From the NCBI GenBank assembly GCA_026399835.1, contig JAPLQE010000066.1, positions 124,001-188,000 on the forward strand: DNA of 64,000 nucleotides, in the 5' to 3' direction. Source of the stretch: Burkholderiales bacterium. GTDB lineage: Bacteria > Pseudomonadota > Gammaproteobacteria > Burkholderiales > Burkholderiaceae_E. The notes beneath the pieces are model-generated. The model was not told where the DNA came from. It worked only from the letters and a program-made list of their open reading frames with translations, and ran no database searches. The translations under genes were made by a program, and so were the position numbers. Within the stretch, counting starts at the first letter, position 1; each line of letters starts with the position of its first letter. Positions 16,772 to 27,100 of the stretch are shown one piece after another.

Positions 16772-17989
16772 GTGAAGATCGAATCCTTGCGCTTTCAGGT
16801 CGGCCTGATCGCGCTGCTGCAGGCGCTCCTGCTGACGAACAACGTCACGCTGATCGCGATCAACGGGCTGGCCGGTGCGGCGCTGGCCGCCGACCCGACC
16901 TTCGCGACCCTGCCGGTCACCGGCTACGTGCTCGGCGCCGCGCTCTCGAGCATGGGCGCCGCCCGCGTGATGCGCCTGCGCGGCCGGCGGGTCGGCTACA
17001 CGGTGGGTGCGCTGTTCGCGCTCGCCGGCAGCCTGCTGGCGGGCTGGGCGGTGCTCGAGCGCAGCCTGCCGATGCTGGTGGGCGCCACCTTCGTGCTCGG
17101 CATCTACAACGCGTTCGGCGCGAGCTACCGCTTCGCTGCCGCGGATGCCGCCGATGCCTGGAAGCCGTCGTTCCGGGCGCGCGCCATCTCGCTGGTGCTG
17201 GCGGCCGGGATCGTCGGCGGCGTCGTCGGGCCCGAGCTCTCGAAGCTCACCCGCGAGGCGCTGCCGACGATGTTCGCCGGCTCCTACCTCGCGCTGACGG
17301 TGTTCGCGCTCGCGTCGCTGGCGCTCTCGCAGCTGCTGCGCCTGCCCGAGCCGAAGCCGGGCGCCGCCGCGGCCGCGGCCGCGCAGGGGCCGGCCCGACC
17401 GCTCGCCGCGATCCTCGCGCAGCCGACCGCCTGGGTGTCGGTGCTGGTGGCCGCGCTCGCCTACGGCGTGATGAACCTGGTGATGGTGGCCACGCCGCTC
17501 GCGATGCAGGTCTGCAGCCATCCGTACGTCGCGGCGGCCTGGGTGCTCGAGTGGCATGTGATCGGGATGTTCGGCCCGGGCCTGGTGACCGGTTCGATCA
17601 TCGGGCGCGTCGGCATCGTGCCGGTGATCCTCGCCGGCTGCGTGCTGATGCTCGTCAGTGCCGCCGTCGCGCTGTCCGGCGTGGGGCTGACCGAGTTCAC
17701 GGTGGCGCTGGCCGCGCTCGGCGTCGGCTGGAACTTCATGTACACCGGCGCGACCGCGCTGCTCACCACCTGCTACCGCCCGAGCGAGAAGAACCGGGTG
17801 CAGGGCTTCAACGACGCCTGCGTGTTCGCGACGATGGTCACCTCCTCGCTGTCGTCGGGCGCGCTGCTGCACGTGCAGGGCTGGTACACCATCAACGCGA
17901 TGTCGGTGCCGTTCGTGCTCGCCGCGCTCGGCGCCACGCTCTGGGCGGCGCGCTCCGCCGGCTGGAAGGTGGGGCGTGTCGCGGCCTGA
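16772..17989 (+). CDS. Major facilitator superfamily transporter
   Basis: Twelve-segment inner-membrane permease. Start chosen at GTG 16772 because a GGGGAGAG Shine-Dalgarno (16758-16765) sits 6 bp upstream and the next residues (VKIESLRFQVGLIALLQALL) lead straight into the first membrane span; an ATG at 16748 overlaps the -10 element. Both halves are visible, with the conserved cytoplasmic loop around GAARVMRLRGRRVGYTVG and a central loop at about 210-225 containing an Ala run. 405 aa. The substrate cannot be predicted. It is the first gene of an operon whose next gene overlaps it by 14 bp. Confidence 0.85.
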   Translation: MKIESLRFQVGLIALLQALLLTNNVTLIAINGLAGAALAADPTFATLPVTGYVLGAALSSMGAARVMRLRGRRVGYTVGALFALAGSLLAGWAVLERSLPMLVGATFVLGIYNAFGASYRFAAADAADAWKPSFRARAISLVLAAGIVGGVVGPELSKLTREALPTMFAGSYLALTVFALASLALSQLLRLPEPKPGAAAAAAAQGPARPLAAILAQPTAWVSVLVAALAYGVMNLVMVATPLAMQVCSHPYVAAAWVLEWHVIGMFGPGLVTGSIIGRVGIVPVILAGCVLMLVSAAVALSGVGLTEFTVALAALGVGWNFMYTGATALLTTCYRPSEKNRVQGFNDACVFATMVTSSLSSGALLHVQGWYTINAMSVPFVLAALGATLWAARSAGWKVGRVAA

Positions 17990-18770
17990 GGCGAACGGTC
18001 CGACGCGGCCCGCCGAGGCCCTGCCCGAGCGCCAGCCCTTCCCGTGGGGCGCGTTCGCCGTCGGCGCCCGCTCGATGGGGTCGACGGTGATCGGCACGTT
18101 CTGCTGGGGCCTGGTGACCGGCGTCGCGCTGGTCAAGGGCGGCCTGTCCACGTCCCAGGCGCTGGGCATGCTGGTGCTGGTGTACTCGGGCACCGCCCAG
18201 CTCGCCGCGCTGCCGCTGATGGCGGCGGGTGCCGCGCTCGGCGCCGTCTGGGTGACCGCGCTGCTCGCCAACCTGCGCTTCGTCGTCTACAGCGCCGTGG
18301 TCGCCACCGAGTTCCGCGGGTTGCCGCTCGCGCGGCGGCTGGCGCTCGGATGGATGACCACCGACACCGCACTCGCCGGCTACTACGGACGCGCGGGTGG
18401 CGGCTGGGAGGCATCGACCGGCGACGAGCCGCTGCGCGAGCGCGAGGCACGCTTCCTCGGCACGAACCTCGCCGTCTATGCCGGCTGGTCGCTGGGCAGC
18501 ATCGTCGGCGTGGGGCTCGCCGGGCTGATTCCCGACTCGCCCCGGATCGCGTTCGTCGGCGTGCTCGCGATCATGGCCCTGATCGGCCCGATGCTCGCCG
18601 CCCGCCCGGCGCTCGGCGCCGCACTCGCCGCCGGCACCGTCGCGCTGATCGGGCGCGACTGGCCGTGGCGGATGGGGATGTTCGCCGCGATCGCGGCGGG
18701 CATCGCGGCGGCGGTCGTGATGTCGAGGCGCCCGCCGCCCGCATCGGCGGGCGCAGGGGCCGGGCGGTGA
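17976..18770 (+). CDS. azlC: AzlC-family branched-chain amino acid exporter, large subunit
   Basis: AzlC/YgaZ-type inner-membrane protein; with a small AzlD/YgaH partner, members export branched-chain amino acids or related compounds. GTG start at 17976, 14 bp inside the MFS gene, giving MSRPEANGPTRPAEALPERQ before the first span. Family blocks: GLVTGVALVKGG, LVYSGTAQLAALPL and TALLANLRFVVYSA. The C-terminal half has three more hydrophobic segments. 264 aa. Its TGA overlaps the GTG start of azlD, so the two subunits are translationally coupled. Confidence 0.9.
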   Translation: MSRPEANGPTRPAEALPERQPFPWGAFAVGARSMGSTVIGTFCWGLVTGVALVKGGLSTSQALGMLVLVYSGTAQLAALPLMAAGAALGAVWVTALLANLRFVVYSAVVATEFRGLPLARRLALGWMTTDTALAGYYGRAGGGWEASTGDEPLREREARFLGTNLAVYAGWSLGSIVGVGLAGLIPDSPRIAFVGVLAIMALIGPMLAARPALGAALAAGTVALIGRDWPWRMGMFAAIAAGIAAAVVMSRRPPPASAGAGAGR

Positions 18771-19108
18771 CGCTGCCCGACGGCTACGCATGGGCGGCGA
18801 TCGCCGGGCTGGTCGTCGTCGTCTTCGTCACGCGCAACGCCTTCATGGCGCTGCCCAGGCGCTTCCAGCCCACCGGAGCCTTCGAGCGTGCGCTGCGGTT
18901 CGCGCCGCTGGCCGCGCTGGTGGCGCTGACGGTGCCGGCCGCGGCCGAGGCCTGGCTGGTGCCGGGCGCCGGCTGGCTGGATGCCTGGCAGGACGGGCGG
19001 CTGCCTGCGGCGGTCGCGACCGTGGCGGTCGCGCGCATCGCGCGCTCGCCGTTCGCCGGGCTGGCGGCGGGCGTCGCCGTGCTGCTGGCCATCGGAGGTC
19101 TCGGGTGA
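18767..19108 (+). CDS. azlD: AzlD-family small transport subunit
   Basis: Small four-segment membrane protein that pairs with AzlC. GTG start at 18767 within the overlap GTGA with the azlC stop. Characteristic sequence: AAIAGLVVVVFVTRNAFMAL at the first span and RFAPLAALVALTVPAAAEAW; Arg/Pro loops separate short hydrophobic helices. 113 aa. The stop overlaps the GTG start of the next gene (GTGA again). Confidence 0.88.
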   Translation: MTLPDGYAWAAIAGLVVVVFVTRNAFMALPRRFQPTGAFERALRFAPLAALVALTVPAAAEAWLVPGAGWLDAWQDGRLPAAVATVAVARIARSPFAGLAAGVAVLLAIGGLG

Positions 19109-19713
19109 ACGCCGCCGATGAGCCGTCCGCCGGCGTGCCGCCCGCGCGGCCGCGACCACGGCCGGCGTCGCTGACCGAGCTGTTCCTGGTCTTCAGCGCG
19201 CTCGCGCTGCGCGGCTTCGGCGGTGTGCTGCCCTGGGCGCAGCGCGTGCTGGTCGACGACCGCGGCTGGCTGACCCGCGAGGAGTTCGTCGAGATGCTCG
19301 CCTTCGGCCAGATGCTGCCGGGCCCGAACGTCTGCAACGTCGCGCTGATGGTCGGCGACCGCTGGTTCGGCTGGCGCGGCGCGGTGGCCGCGCTGGGCGG
19401 CATGCTCTCGGCCCCGTGCGTGGTGGTGCTCTCGCTCGCGGTGCTCTACGGGCAGGTCGCCGACGATCCGGTCGTGCGGCGCGCGCTGATCGGCATGGGC
19501 GCGGTCGCCGGCGGCATGATCCTGGGCACCGCGCTGCGGCTGGCCACGACGCAGCGTAGGCGCGCGCCCTGGCTCGTGTTCGGCGCGCTCGCGTTCGCCG
19601 GGGTCGCGCTGCTGCGCATCGAGCTCGCCTGGGTCGTGCTGGCCCTCGGGCCGGTCGCGGTGCTCGCCGCCTGGCTCACGAACCGGCGGCGCGGCGGCGG
19701 GGCGGCGCGATGA
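19105..19713 (+). CDS. Chromate transporter family protein, N-terminal-type half
   Basis: Short-chain CHR-family protein (about 200 residues, one CHR domain). GTG start at 19105 in a GTGA overlap with azlD; GGAGGT lies at 19096-19101. After a Pro/Arg-rich leader of about 25 residues come the signatures LFLVFSALALRGFGGVLPWA, REEFVEMLAFGQMLPGPNVC and ALGGMLSAPCVVVLSLAVLY. CHR proteins export chromate by analogy with sulfate, or act as heterodimers of two short chains encoded in tandem, as here. The real anion is unproven. Confidence 0.9.
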   Translation: MNAADEPSAGVPPARPRPRPASLTELFLVFSALALRGFGGVLPWAQRVLVDDRGWLTREEFVEMLAFGQMLPGPNVCNVALMVGDRWFGWRGAVAALGGMLSAPCVVVLSLAVLYGQVADDPVVRRALIGMGAVAGGMILGTALRLATTQRRRAPWLVFGALAFAGVALLRIELAWVVLALGPVAVLAAWLTNRRRGGGAAR

Positions 19714-20243
19714 GCGGCGCCGGCCTGCTCGATCTCTTCGTGCATTTCGCGTCGCTGTCGCTGCTGGCGATCGGCGGCGCGCTCGCGGTGTCACCGGAGA
19801 TGAACCGCTACCTCGTCGACGAGCGCGGCTGGCTGTCGACGCCGCAGTTCAACGACGCGATCGCGATCGCGCAGGCCGCGCCCGGCCCGAACATCCTCTT
19901 CGTCACGCTGCTCGGCTGGCAGGTCGGCGGCATGGCGGGCGCGCTCGCCGCCACCGTCGGGCAGCTCCTGCCCTCGAGCCTGGTCACCCTCGCATGCTGG
20001 CGCTGGAAGAGCGCCCGCGAGGACGCGCCGCTGGTGGCCGCGATCCGCCTCGGGCTGTCGCCGATCGCGATCGGTCTGACCGCATCGGCCGGCTGGGTCA
20101 TCGCCTCGGGCGCCAGCGGCACCGATCCGGCACTGTGGGCGATGACGGCGGTCGCCGCGCTCGTGGTGTGGCGCACGCGCGTGAACCTGCTGTGGCTGGT
20201 CGGCGCGGGGGCGCTCCTCGGGGCGCTCGGGGTCGTCGGATGA
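19710..20243 (+). CDS. Chromate transporter family protein, second half
   Basis: Partner CHR-domain chain, 177 aa, starting ATG 19710 in an ATGA overlap with the first chain. Signatures: LFVHFASLSLLAIGGALAVS, EMNRYLVDERGWLSTPQFND and AQAAPGPNILFVTLLGWQVG. The two short chains together equal one long-chain ChrA. They end a five-gene operon in which every junction overlaps, implying fixed stoichiometry. Coupling to AzlCD and an MFS permease suggests a general solute or anion export unit. Confidence 0.9.
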   Translation: MSGAGLLDLFVHFASLSLLAIGGALAVSPEMNRYLVDERGWLSTPQFNDAIAIAQAAPGPNILFVTLLGWQVGGMAGALAATVGQLLPSSLVTLACWRWKSAREDAPLVAAIRLGLSPIAIGLTASAGWVIASGASGTDPALWAMTAVAALVVWRTRVNLLWLVGAGALLGALGVVG

Positions 20244-20339
20244 GGCGCCGCGAGGCCCGGCGAGGCCCGGCGCGCGCGCGGCGCCGCAGCGTGATGGCAT
20301 CATGAAGGGCCCGCCGCACCCACACTCCACGGAGCGCTC

Positions 20340-21293
20340 ATGAACCCGGTCTTCGTCGACGGCCAGGAAGGCACCACCGGCCTGCAGATCCGCGATCGGC
20401 TCGCATCGCACGGCGGCGTGCGCGTGCTCGAGATCGAGCCGGATCGCCGCAAGGACGCCGTGCGCCGCGCCGAGCTGATCAACCAGGCCGACGTGGTGTT
20501 CCTGTGCCTGCCGGACGCGGCCGCACGCGAAGCGGTCGCGCTGATCGAGCCTGGCAACACCCGCACCCGCGTGATCGATGCGAGCACCGCGCACCGCGTC
20601 GCCGACGGCTGGACCTTCGGGCTGCCGGAGCTCGGCCGCGAGCAGCGGGCCGCGGTCGCCGGGGCGCGCCGCGTGGCCAATCCCGGCTGCCATGCCGCGG
20701 GCTTCATCCTGGCGCTCGCGCCCCTGGTGGCCACCGGGCTGGTGCCGCGCGACTATCCGGTCACCTGCCATTCGCTGACCGGCTACTCGGGCGGCGGCAA
20801 GTCCATGATCGCCGAGTACGAGGCGGCCCGCGAGTCGCGCACGCTCGACGCCGCGCGGATGTACGGCCTGGGCCTGGTGCACAAGCATCTGCCCGAGATG
20901 CGGGTCTACTCCGGCCTCGCCCACGCGCCGGTGTTCGTGCCGATCGTCGACAACTTCTACAAGGGCATGGCGGTCGCGGTGCCGCTTCACCTGCGGCTGC
21001 TCGCACCGGGCACGACGCGTGCGCGGATCCACGAGACGCTCGCCGCGCACTACGAGGGCGAGCGCTTCGTGCGGGTGCTGCCGCTCGACGACGAGGCGGG
21101 CACCGACCGCGGCTTCTTCGACGCGCTGGCCGCCAACGGCACGAACCGCAACGACGTGGTGGTATTCGGCAACGACGAGCGCGTCGTGGTGGTCTCGCGC
21201 CTCGACAACCTCGGCAAGGGCGCCTCGGGCTCGGCGGTGCAGTGCATGAACCTGATGCTCGGGTTCGACGAGGGCACCGCGCTGACGGCCTAG
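20340..21293 (+). CDS. argC: N-acetyl-gamma-glutamyl-phosphate reductase, type 2 (ArgC)
   Basis: NADPH-dependent reduction of N-acetylglutamyl phosphate, third step of arginine synthesis. The 317-residue length and the N-terminus VFVDGQEGTTGLQIRDRL (Rossmann loop) identify the short type 2 form. The catalytic Cys is in VANPGCHAAGF; GYSGGGKSMIAEYE and HKHLPEMRVYSGL are further family blocks. GGAG at 20331-20334 is well placed for ATG 20340. The gene is convergent with glnE and their stop codons overlap within the sequence CTAG. Confidence 0.95.
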   Translation: MNPVFVDGQEGTTGLQIRDRLASHGGVRVLEIEPDRRKDAVRRAELINQADVVFLCLPDAAAREAVALIEPGNTRTRVIDASTAHRVADGWTFGLPELGREQRAAVAGARRVANPGCHAAGFILALAPLVATGLVPRDYPVTCHSLTGYSGGGKSMIAEYEAARESRTLDAARMYGLGLVHKHLPEMRVYSGLAHAPVFVPIVDNFYKGMAVAVPLHLRLLAPGTTRARIHETLAAHYEGERFVRVLPLDDEAGTDRGFFDALAANGTNRNDVVVFGNDERVVVVSRLDNLGKGASGSAVQCMNLMLGFDEGTALTA

Positions 21294-24067
21294 TCCGTTC
21301 CGAGCACCGCCTCCCACAGCGCCCGCACCGCCTCGCGCTGCGCGGCCACCGAGGCCGGCTCCACCCGCGCGTAGCGCGCATCGTTGAGCCGCAGCACGTG
21401 CTGCAGCCGCCGGAAGTCGCGGTAGGCCTGCGCGACGTCGGCCGCCGACTGCGGATCGAGCAGCCCGGCGCGCGCGGCGCGTTCGAGCAGCGCGATGTTG
21501 CCCGCATCGTCGATCAGCTCCGGGTGCGCGTTCGCATGCGCGAGCACGAGGTACTGCACCAGGAACTCGATGTCGACCATGCCGCCCGGATCATGCTTGA
21601 CGTCGAAGAGCTCGCTGCGGTTCGGATGGCCGTCGAGCATCTTGCGCCGCATCGTGCGGACCTCGGTGGCGAGCGCCACCGGGTCGCGCGGCTGGGCGAG
21701 GATGTCCCGGCGCAGCGCCTCGAAGCGCGCGCCGAGCGCCGCATCGCCGGCCGCGAAGCGCGCGCGGGTGAGCGCCTGGTGCTCCCAGACCCAGGCGGAT
21801 TCGCGCTGGTAGGTCTCGAAGGCGCGCAGGCTCGACACCATGAGCCCGGCGTTGCCGTTGGGCCGCAGCCTCAGGTCGATCTCGAACAGCAGTCCCGCCG
21901 CGGTGCGGGTCGACAGCCACACCGACAGGCGCTGGGCGAGCTGTGCGTAGGCGGGCTGCGCGCGTTCGTCATCGTCCTCGTCCTCGTGGACGAAGACCAG
22001 GTCGAGGTCCGACGCGTAGCCGAGCTCCTTGCCGCCATGCTTGCCGTAGGCGATGACGGCGAACGCCGGCGTCTCTCGGTGGCGCCCGCGGACCTGCGCC
22101 CAGCCGAGGTCGAGCACGATCGCGAGCACCCGGTCGGCGAGCTCGGACAGATGGTCCGACAGCCGCTCGACGGTCAGCCGTCCGGCGAGGTCCTGGGCGA
22201 GCAGGCGGAAGACCTGCGCGTGATGGGCCTCGCGCAGCACGTCCATGCGCCGCTCGAAGTCGGGTTCGCCTTCGCGCGTCATCGTGGCGGCCAGGCTGCG
22301 GCGCAGCTCGTGCTCCCAGGCCGCGAGGTCGGCGCGTTCGAGGATCTGGCCGTCGAGCAGCTCGTCGAGCACCACCGGATGGCGCATCAGGTAGTCGGCC
22401 GCCCACTTCGCCTGGCCGATCATCTCAAGCAGCCTGCGGAAGGCCGCCGGATACTGCAGCAGCAGCGCGAGGTAGGCAGGTCGCCCCGCCACGGTCTCGA
22501 GCAGGTCGATCAGGCGACCGAGCCAGGTGCCGTCGGCGGTGCGCGGGGCCCCGGGTGCGCCGGGCGCGGCCTCGCCGTCGCGCAGCGCCTGCTCGAGGAG
22601 CTGGTCGATGCGCCGCTGCGTGTCGGGGCGCGCGAGCCGGTAGCGGCGGCCCTCGTGCAGCGCGGCCACGCGGGCCCGGCCCGTGTCGTCGAGCTCGAGC
22701 AGCGGCGCGGGCGCCGCCTCGGTCGCCGGCGTCTCGCGCACCGGCTCGGCGAGCAGCGCGTCGAAGACCCCCTCGACGTCGTCGCGCGCCGCGCGCAGTG
22801 CCGCGGCGAAGCCCTCCGGCGTCATCGCCAGCATTCCGGCGATGCGCGCCTGCACCTGGGGGTCGTCGGGCAGCCGATGGGTCTGCGCATCCTCCTGGTA
22901 CTGCACCGCGTGCTCCACCCGGCGCAGCAGCATGTACGCGTTGGCCAGCCGGTCGGCGGCGGCGGGTTCGAGCAGGCGGCGCTGCGCGATCGACTCCAGC
23001 GTGACCAGCGTGCGGCGGTCGCGCAGCTGCGCATCTCGACCGCCGCGCACGATCTGGAACAGCTGCGCGCAGAACTCGACCTCGCGGATGCCGCCGCGCC
23101 CGAGCTTGACGTCGATGCCGCCGCCGTCGCTGCTGTCGCGCCGTGCGCTGCGACGCTGCGCTTCGCTGCGGATCATCGCGTGCAGCTCGCGCATCGCGCC
23201 GAAGGCCGCGAAGTCCAGGTAGCGGCGGAACACGAAGGGCTGCACGATCCCGCCCAGCGCCGCCTCGTCGCGTCTTCGCGCCTCGGGGCCGGCCAGGCCC
23301 GAGTCGGCGATCACGGTGGACTTGAGCCACGCGAAGCGCTCCCACTCGCGGCCCTGGTCGTAGAAGTACTGCTCGAGCATCGGCAGCGAGACCACCAGCG
23401 GCCCGGACTCGCCGTTCGGCCGCAGCCGGGTGTCGACGCGAAAGACGAAGCCGTCCTCGGTGACGTCCGACAGCAGCCCCGAGGCGCGCCGCGCCAGCCG
23501 GTGGAAGAACTCGCCCGAGGACAGCGCGCGGCCCGTGCCACCGGCGGTCACGCCGTCGTCGCGGTGAACGAAGACCAGATCGATGTCGGAGGACACGTTG
23601 AGCTCGTCGCCGCCGAGCTTGCCCATGCCGACCACCAGCAGGTCCTGCGGATGGCCGTCTGCGTCGGCGGGCAGCCCGTGCACCTCGGCCAGCTCGGCAC
23701 CGGCGTGACGGACCGCGACCGCGGTGGCGATCCGGGCCCAGGCGCTGATCGCGCCGCAGACCTCGGCGAGCGGCGCGAGCTGCCGGACATCGCGCTCGAT
23801 GATCGCCAGCACGAGAAGCTGGCGGGCCCGGCGCAGCGCGGGGCCGGGGTCCGCGGCCGCCCGACCCGTGCCGGCGGCCGGCGAGCCCGCCGGCGTCGAC
23901 AGGGCGACGACGCGGTCCCAGCATCGGGCGATCGCGTCGGGATCCAGCGGCTTCGCGACCAGTCCGGGCAGCAGCGCGGCGATCTCGGGCTGCCGCCGCG
24001 ACAGCGCGTCGAGCGTCCGGTCGAACCAGGCCGAGCCGGCGCGTGCCGTGTAACTGTCCGTCAACAT
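21290..24067 (-). CDS. glnE: Bifunctional glutamine synthetase adenylyltransferase/removase GlnE
   Basis: Adenylylates and deadenylylates glutamine synthetase according to PII signalling, the post-translational switch of nitrogen assimilation. 925 aa with the tandem nucleotidyltransferase layout: the N-terminal removase domain has GMGKLGGDELNVSSDIDLVF, and the C-terminal transferase domain has AYGKHGGKELGYASDLDLVF followed by an acidic DEDDDE loop. The central region is helical. Start at 24067. It is divergent from yhdP, with a symmetrical -10 region (24115-24122), and ends inside the argC stop codon. Confidence 0.96.
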   Translation of the reverse strand: MLTDSYTARAGSAWFDRTLDALSRRQPEIAALLPGLVAKPLDPDAIARCWDRVVALSTPAGSPAAGTGRAAADPGPALRRARQLLVLAIIERDVRQLAPLAEVCGAISAWARIATAVAVRHAGAELAEVHGLPADADGHPQDLLVVGMGKLGGDELNVSSDIDLVFVHRDDGVTAGGTGRALSSGEFFHRLARRASGLLSDVTEDGFVFRVDTRLRPNGESGPLVVSLPMLEQYFYDQGREWERFAWLKSTVIADSGLAGPEARRRDEAALGGIVQPFVFRRYLDFAAFGAMRELHAMIRSEAQRRSARRDSSDGGGIDVKLGRGGIREVEFCAQLFQIVRGGRDAQLRDRRTLVTLESIAQRRLLEPAAADRLANAYMLLRRVEHAVQYQEDAQTHRLPDDPQVQARIAGMLAMTPEGFAAALRAARDDVEGVFDALLAEPVRETPATEAAPAPLLELDDTGRARVAALHEGRRYRLARPDTQRRIDQLLEQALRDGEAAPGAPGAPRTADGTWLGRLIDLLETVAGRPAYLALLLQYPAAFRRLLEMIGQAKWAADYLMRHPVVLDELLDGQILERADLAAWEHELRRSLAATMTREGEPDFERRMDVLREAHHAQVFRLLAQDLAGRLTVERLSDHLSELADRVLAIVLDLGWAQVRGRHRETPAFAVIAYGKHGGKELGYASDLDLVFVHEDEDDDERAQPAYAQLAQRLSVWLSTRTAAGLLFEIDLRLRPNGNAGLMVSSLRAFETYQRESAWVWEHQALTRARFAAGDAALGARFEALRRDILAQPRDPVALATEVRTMRRKMLDGHPNRSELFDVKHDPGGMVDIEFLVQYLVLAHANAHPELIDDAGNIALLERAARAGLLDPQSAADVAQAYRDFRRLQHVLRLNDARYARVEPASVAAQREAVRALWEAVLGTD

Positions 24068-24114
24068 CGGGTCCGATCGGAGCGGGGAGGCCCTGGAAGG
24101 GGGCCGGTCATCCG

Positions 24115-24122
24115 TATGCTAC
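24115..24122. promoter_or_regulatory. Symmetrical -10 region between glnE and yhdP
   Basis: TATGCTAC gives TATGCT on the plus strand (24115-24120), about 75 bp upstream of yhdP, and TAGCAT on the minus strand (24122-24117), about 50 bp upstream of glnE. This resembles the shared -10 between moaC and the M48 gene. No palindromic operator is evident beside it. Confidence 0.4.
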
Positions 24123-24193
24123 ATTCCAACGACCCTCGGACGACGGCTGGCCGCGGGGCCTCGTCCCCGGACCCGCGCGCCGGACCCCGATCC

Positions 24194-27100
24194 ATGACCG
24201 TCCACTCGACGCCGCTCTCGTCCAGGCTGGCCGGCGTCCTGCTCGGCCTGCTCGGGCTCGTGCTCTGCGCCGTCTTCGGCACCTACCTCGCCGTCCGGCA
24301 CGTGCTGTGGCCCCGGGTCGATGCCTGGCGCCCGGAGCTCGTCGCGCAGATCGAGCGCCAGCTCGGCCGCCCGGTCGCCATCGACGCGCTGCATCCGGGC
24401 TGGGACGGCCTGCATCCGTCCCTGCGCATCGACGGCCTGCGCCTCGATGGCGCCGACGGCGCATCACGCCTTGAGGTGGCCTCGGCCTTCGCCCGCGTGT
24501 CCTGGCGCTCGCTCGCCCTCGGGCACCTTCGCTTCGCGACGCTGCGGCTGAGCGCGCCGCAGGTGGTGGTCGAGCGGCTCGCTGCCGGACGCTTCGCGGT
24601 GGCCGGCTTCGAGCTCGCCCTCGACGGCCCGGGAGACGGCCGCGCGGCCGACTGGCTGCTCATGCAGGGCGAGATCGACGTGGTCGATGCGGCGGTGCGC
24701 TTCGTCGACCGCAGCGGCACCTTCGCGCCGCTCGGGGTCGACGGCGTGTCGCTGCGGCTGCGGGGCGCGGGGCGCAGGCACCAGGCGAGCCTGACGGTCG
24801 CCCGCGGCGGCGACGCCGCCCGCTCGCTGTCCGCGCTCGCCGAGGTCTATCGCGAGCCGTTCTCGCGGCCCTCGGAATGGCGGCGCTGGATCGGCGAAGC
24901 CCACCTCGCGGGCCAGGGCGTGGAGCTCGCGCGCGTCGCCGAGCTGGCCGAGGCGTTCGGCGTCGAGCTGGCGCCGGCGGCGGCGAGCGCCGAGGGGCAG
25001 CTCGATGCGCTGGCCTGGCTGCGCTTCGCCGACGCGACGCTGGTCGACGCGACCCTCAAGGCGCGTGCCGAACATGCCGCGACCCGGCTCGAGGCCGGAC
25101 CGATCGCCTTCGACGCGATCGCCGGCGAGCTGCGCATCGAGCGGCAGCGCGACGGCGGCCATGTGCTGCGCATCGCCGGACTGTCGGCCGCCGACGCCAC
25201 CGGGTTCGCCCTCGCGGCCGACGGCGACGCCGAGCTCGGGCTCGACCGCGACCATGCGCTGCGCGCCGCGTGGCTGCGCCTGAAGGCCTTCGACGCGGCG
25301 AGCGCCCTGCAGGCGGTGCGCCGTCTGCCCCTGGCCGCCGGGCTGCGCGAACGCGTCGCGCAGGTCGGCGTGTCCGGCGACGTGCGCGACCTGACGCTGC
25401 GCTGGACGCGGCCCGATGCGCCGGCGGCCGAGGTGCGCCCCGCCGACCGCAGCGACGACGTGCGGCGGGCCCTTCCGGAGGTCCCGCGCTTCGAGCTGAG
25501 CGCCTCGTTCCAGCGCTTCGGCCTGCAGTTCGGCGAGACCTCTCGGGGTCACCGGCTGCCCGGCTTCGGCAACCTCTCCGGCTCGCTGCGGGCGAGCGAG
25601 CGCGACGGCAGGCTCACGCTCGCCGCCCGCAACGCGACGCTCGGCGTGCCGGGCCTGTTCGAGGACCCGGTCTTCCCGCTCGAGCGTCTGGACGCCGAGC
25701 TCGAATGGGTGCGGGACGAGGGCGACGGCGCCTGGCGCGTGAGCCTGCCGCGGCTGGCGGTCGTCACCGCCGACGTCCGCGGCACCGCCTCGGGCACCTG
25801 GCGCAGCGCGCCGGCGGGCCCGGGCATTCTCGAGCTCGCCGCGCGCGTCGATCGCGTCGATGCGCGCAACGTGTCCCGGTACCTGCCGACGGGGCTGGCG
25901 GCCTACGTCCGCGACTGGGTCGCGCACGCGCTGGTGGGCGGCAGCGCCGAGGACCTGCGCTTCGAGGTCCGGGGCGACCTGAGCCAGTTCCCGTTCCACG
26001 AGCCCGCCGACGGGCGCTTCCGGCTGACGGCGGCGCTGCGCGACGTCTCGCTCGCCTACGCGCCGCAGTGGCCCCGGATCGACCAGATCCGCGGCGACCT
26101 GAGCCTGGACGGCACCGGCATGTCGCTGCGCGCGCCGACCGCCCTCACCCACGGCGTGCGGCTGGTCGACATGCAGGCGCGGATCGCGGACTGGCGCGAG
26201 TCGGTGCTGGCCCTCGAGGGGCGCGCGACGGGCGCTGCGCAAGACATGCTCGGCTTCGTCGACGCGACCCCGCTCGCCGCGAACGTCTCCGCCTTCACCC
26301 GCGACCTGAAGGTCGGCGGCGATGCGCGGCTCGCGATGAAGCTCGCGCTGCCGCTCCACGAGATCGCCGCGTCCCGGGTCGGCGTCACCGTCGAGCTGCC
26401 CGGCAACGACGTCGCCCTCGACAGCACGCTGCCGCCATTCGGGGGCGTGAGCGGCCGGCTCGAGTTCACCGAGCGCGGCCTGACGCTGCCCGAGCTGCGC
26501 GGCACGCTGCTCGGCGGCCCCATCCGGGTCGAGGGGCGCCCGAGCGGCGAGGGCCGGCTGCACATCGAGGCCACCGGCGCGGTCGACGCGGCCGGTCTGC
26601 GCCAGCTCGTCGACAACCCGCTCACGCGTCGCATCGAGGGCCGCACCGAGTACCGTGCGAGCGTCGACGTCGACCGGCGCGCCTCGACGCTGCGCATCGA
26701 GTCCGACCTGGTCGGTCTGGCCAGCACGCTGCCCGCGCCGTTCGACAAGCGCGCGGGCGACGTCTGGCCGCTGCGCGTGGCGTCGCGTCCGCTCGCGCCG
26801 TCCGGCCCGGCGGCCCGCCCGCCGGGCGACCGTCTCGACGTGCGGGTCCGCGACGACATCGCGCTCGCCTTCGAGCGCGAACGCGATCCCGCCAGCGAGC
26901 GCCTCCTCGTGCGGCGCGCCGGCTTCGCGGTCGGCGGCGACCCGGTGCTGCGCGACGGCGGGCTGGCGGTGCTGGTGCGCACCCGCGCGCTCGACGTCGA
27001 CGCCTGGCGCGCCGTGCTCGGCGACGGCGAGCTCGAGCGCCTCGAGCGTCAGGCCAAGGCGGGCGGCCCGGACGGCATGTCGCTCGTGCCCGACCTGGTG

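Noticed and set aside
20504-24193. A continuous open frame of over 3.6 kb antisense to argC/glnE, joined to yhdP
   Set aside because: Arg/Ala/His-rich low-information protein, the usual shadow of high-GC codon use on the opposite strand; glnE has full family motifs on the other strand.
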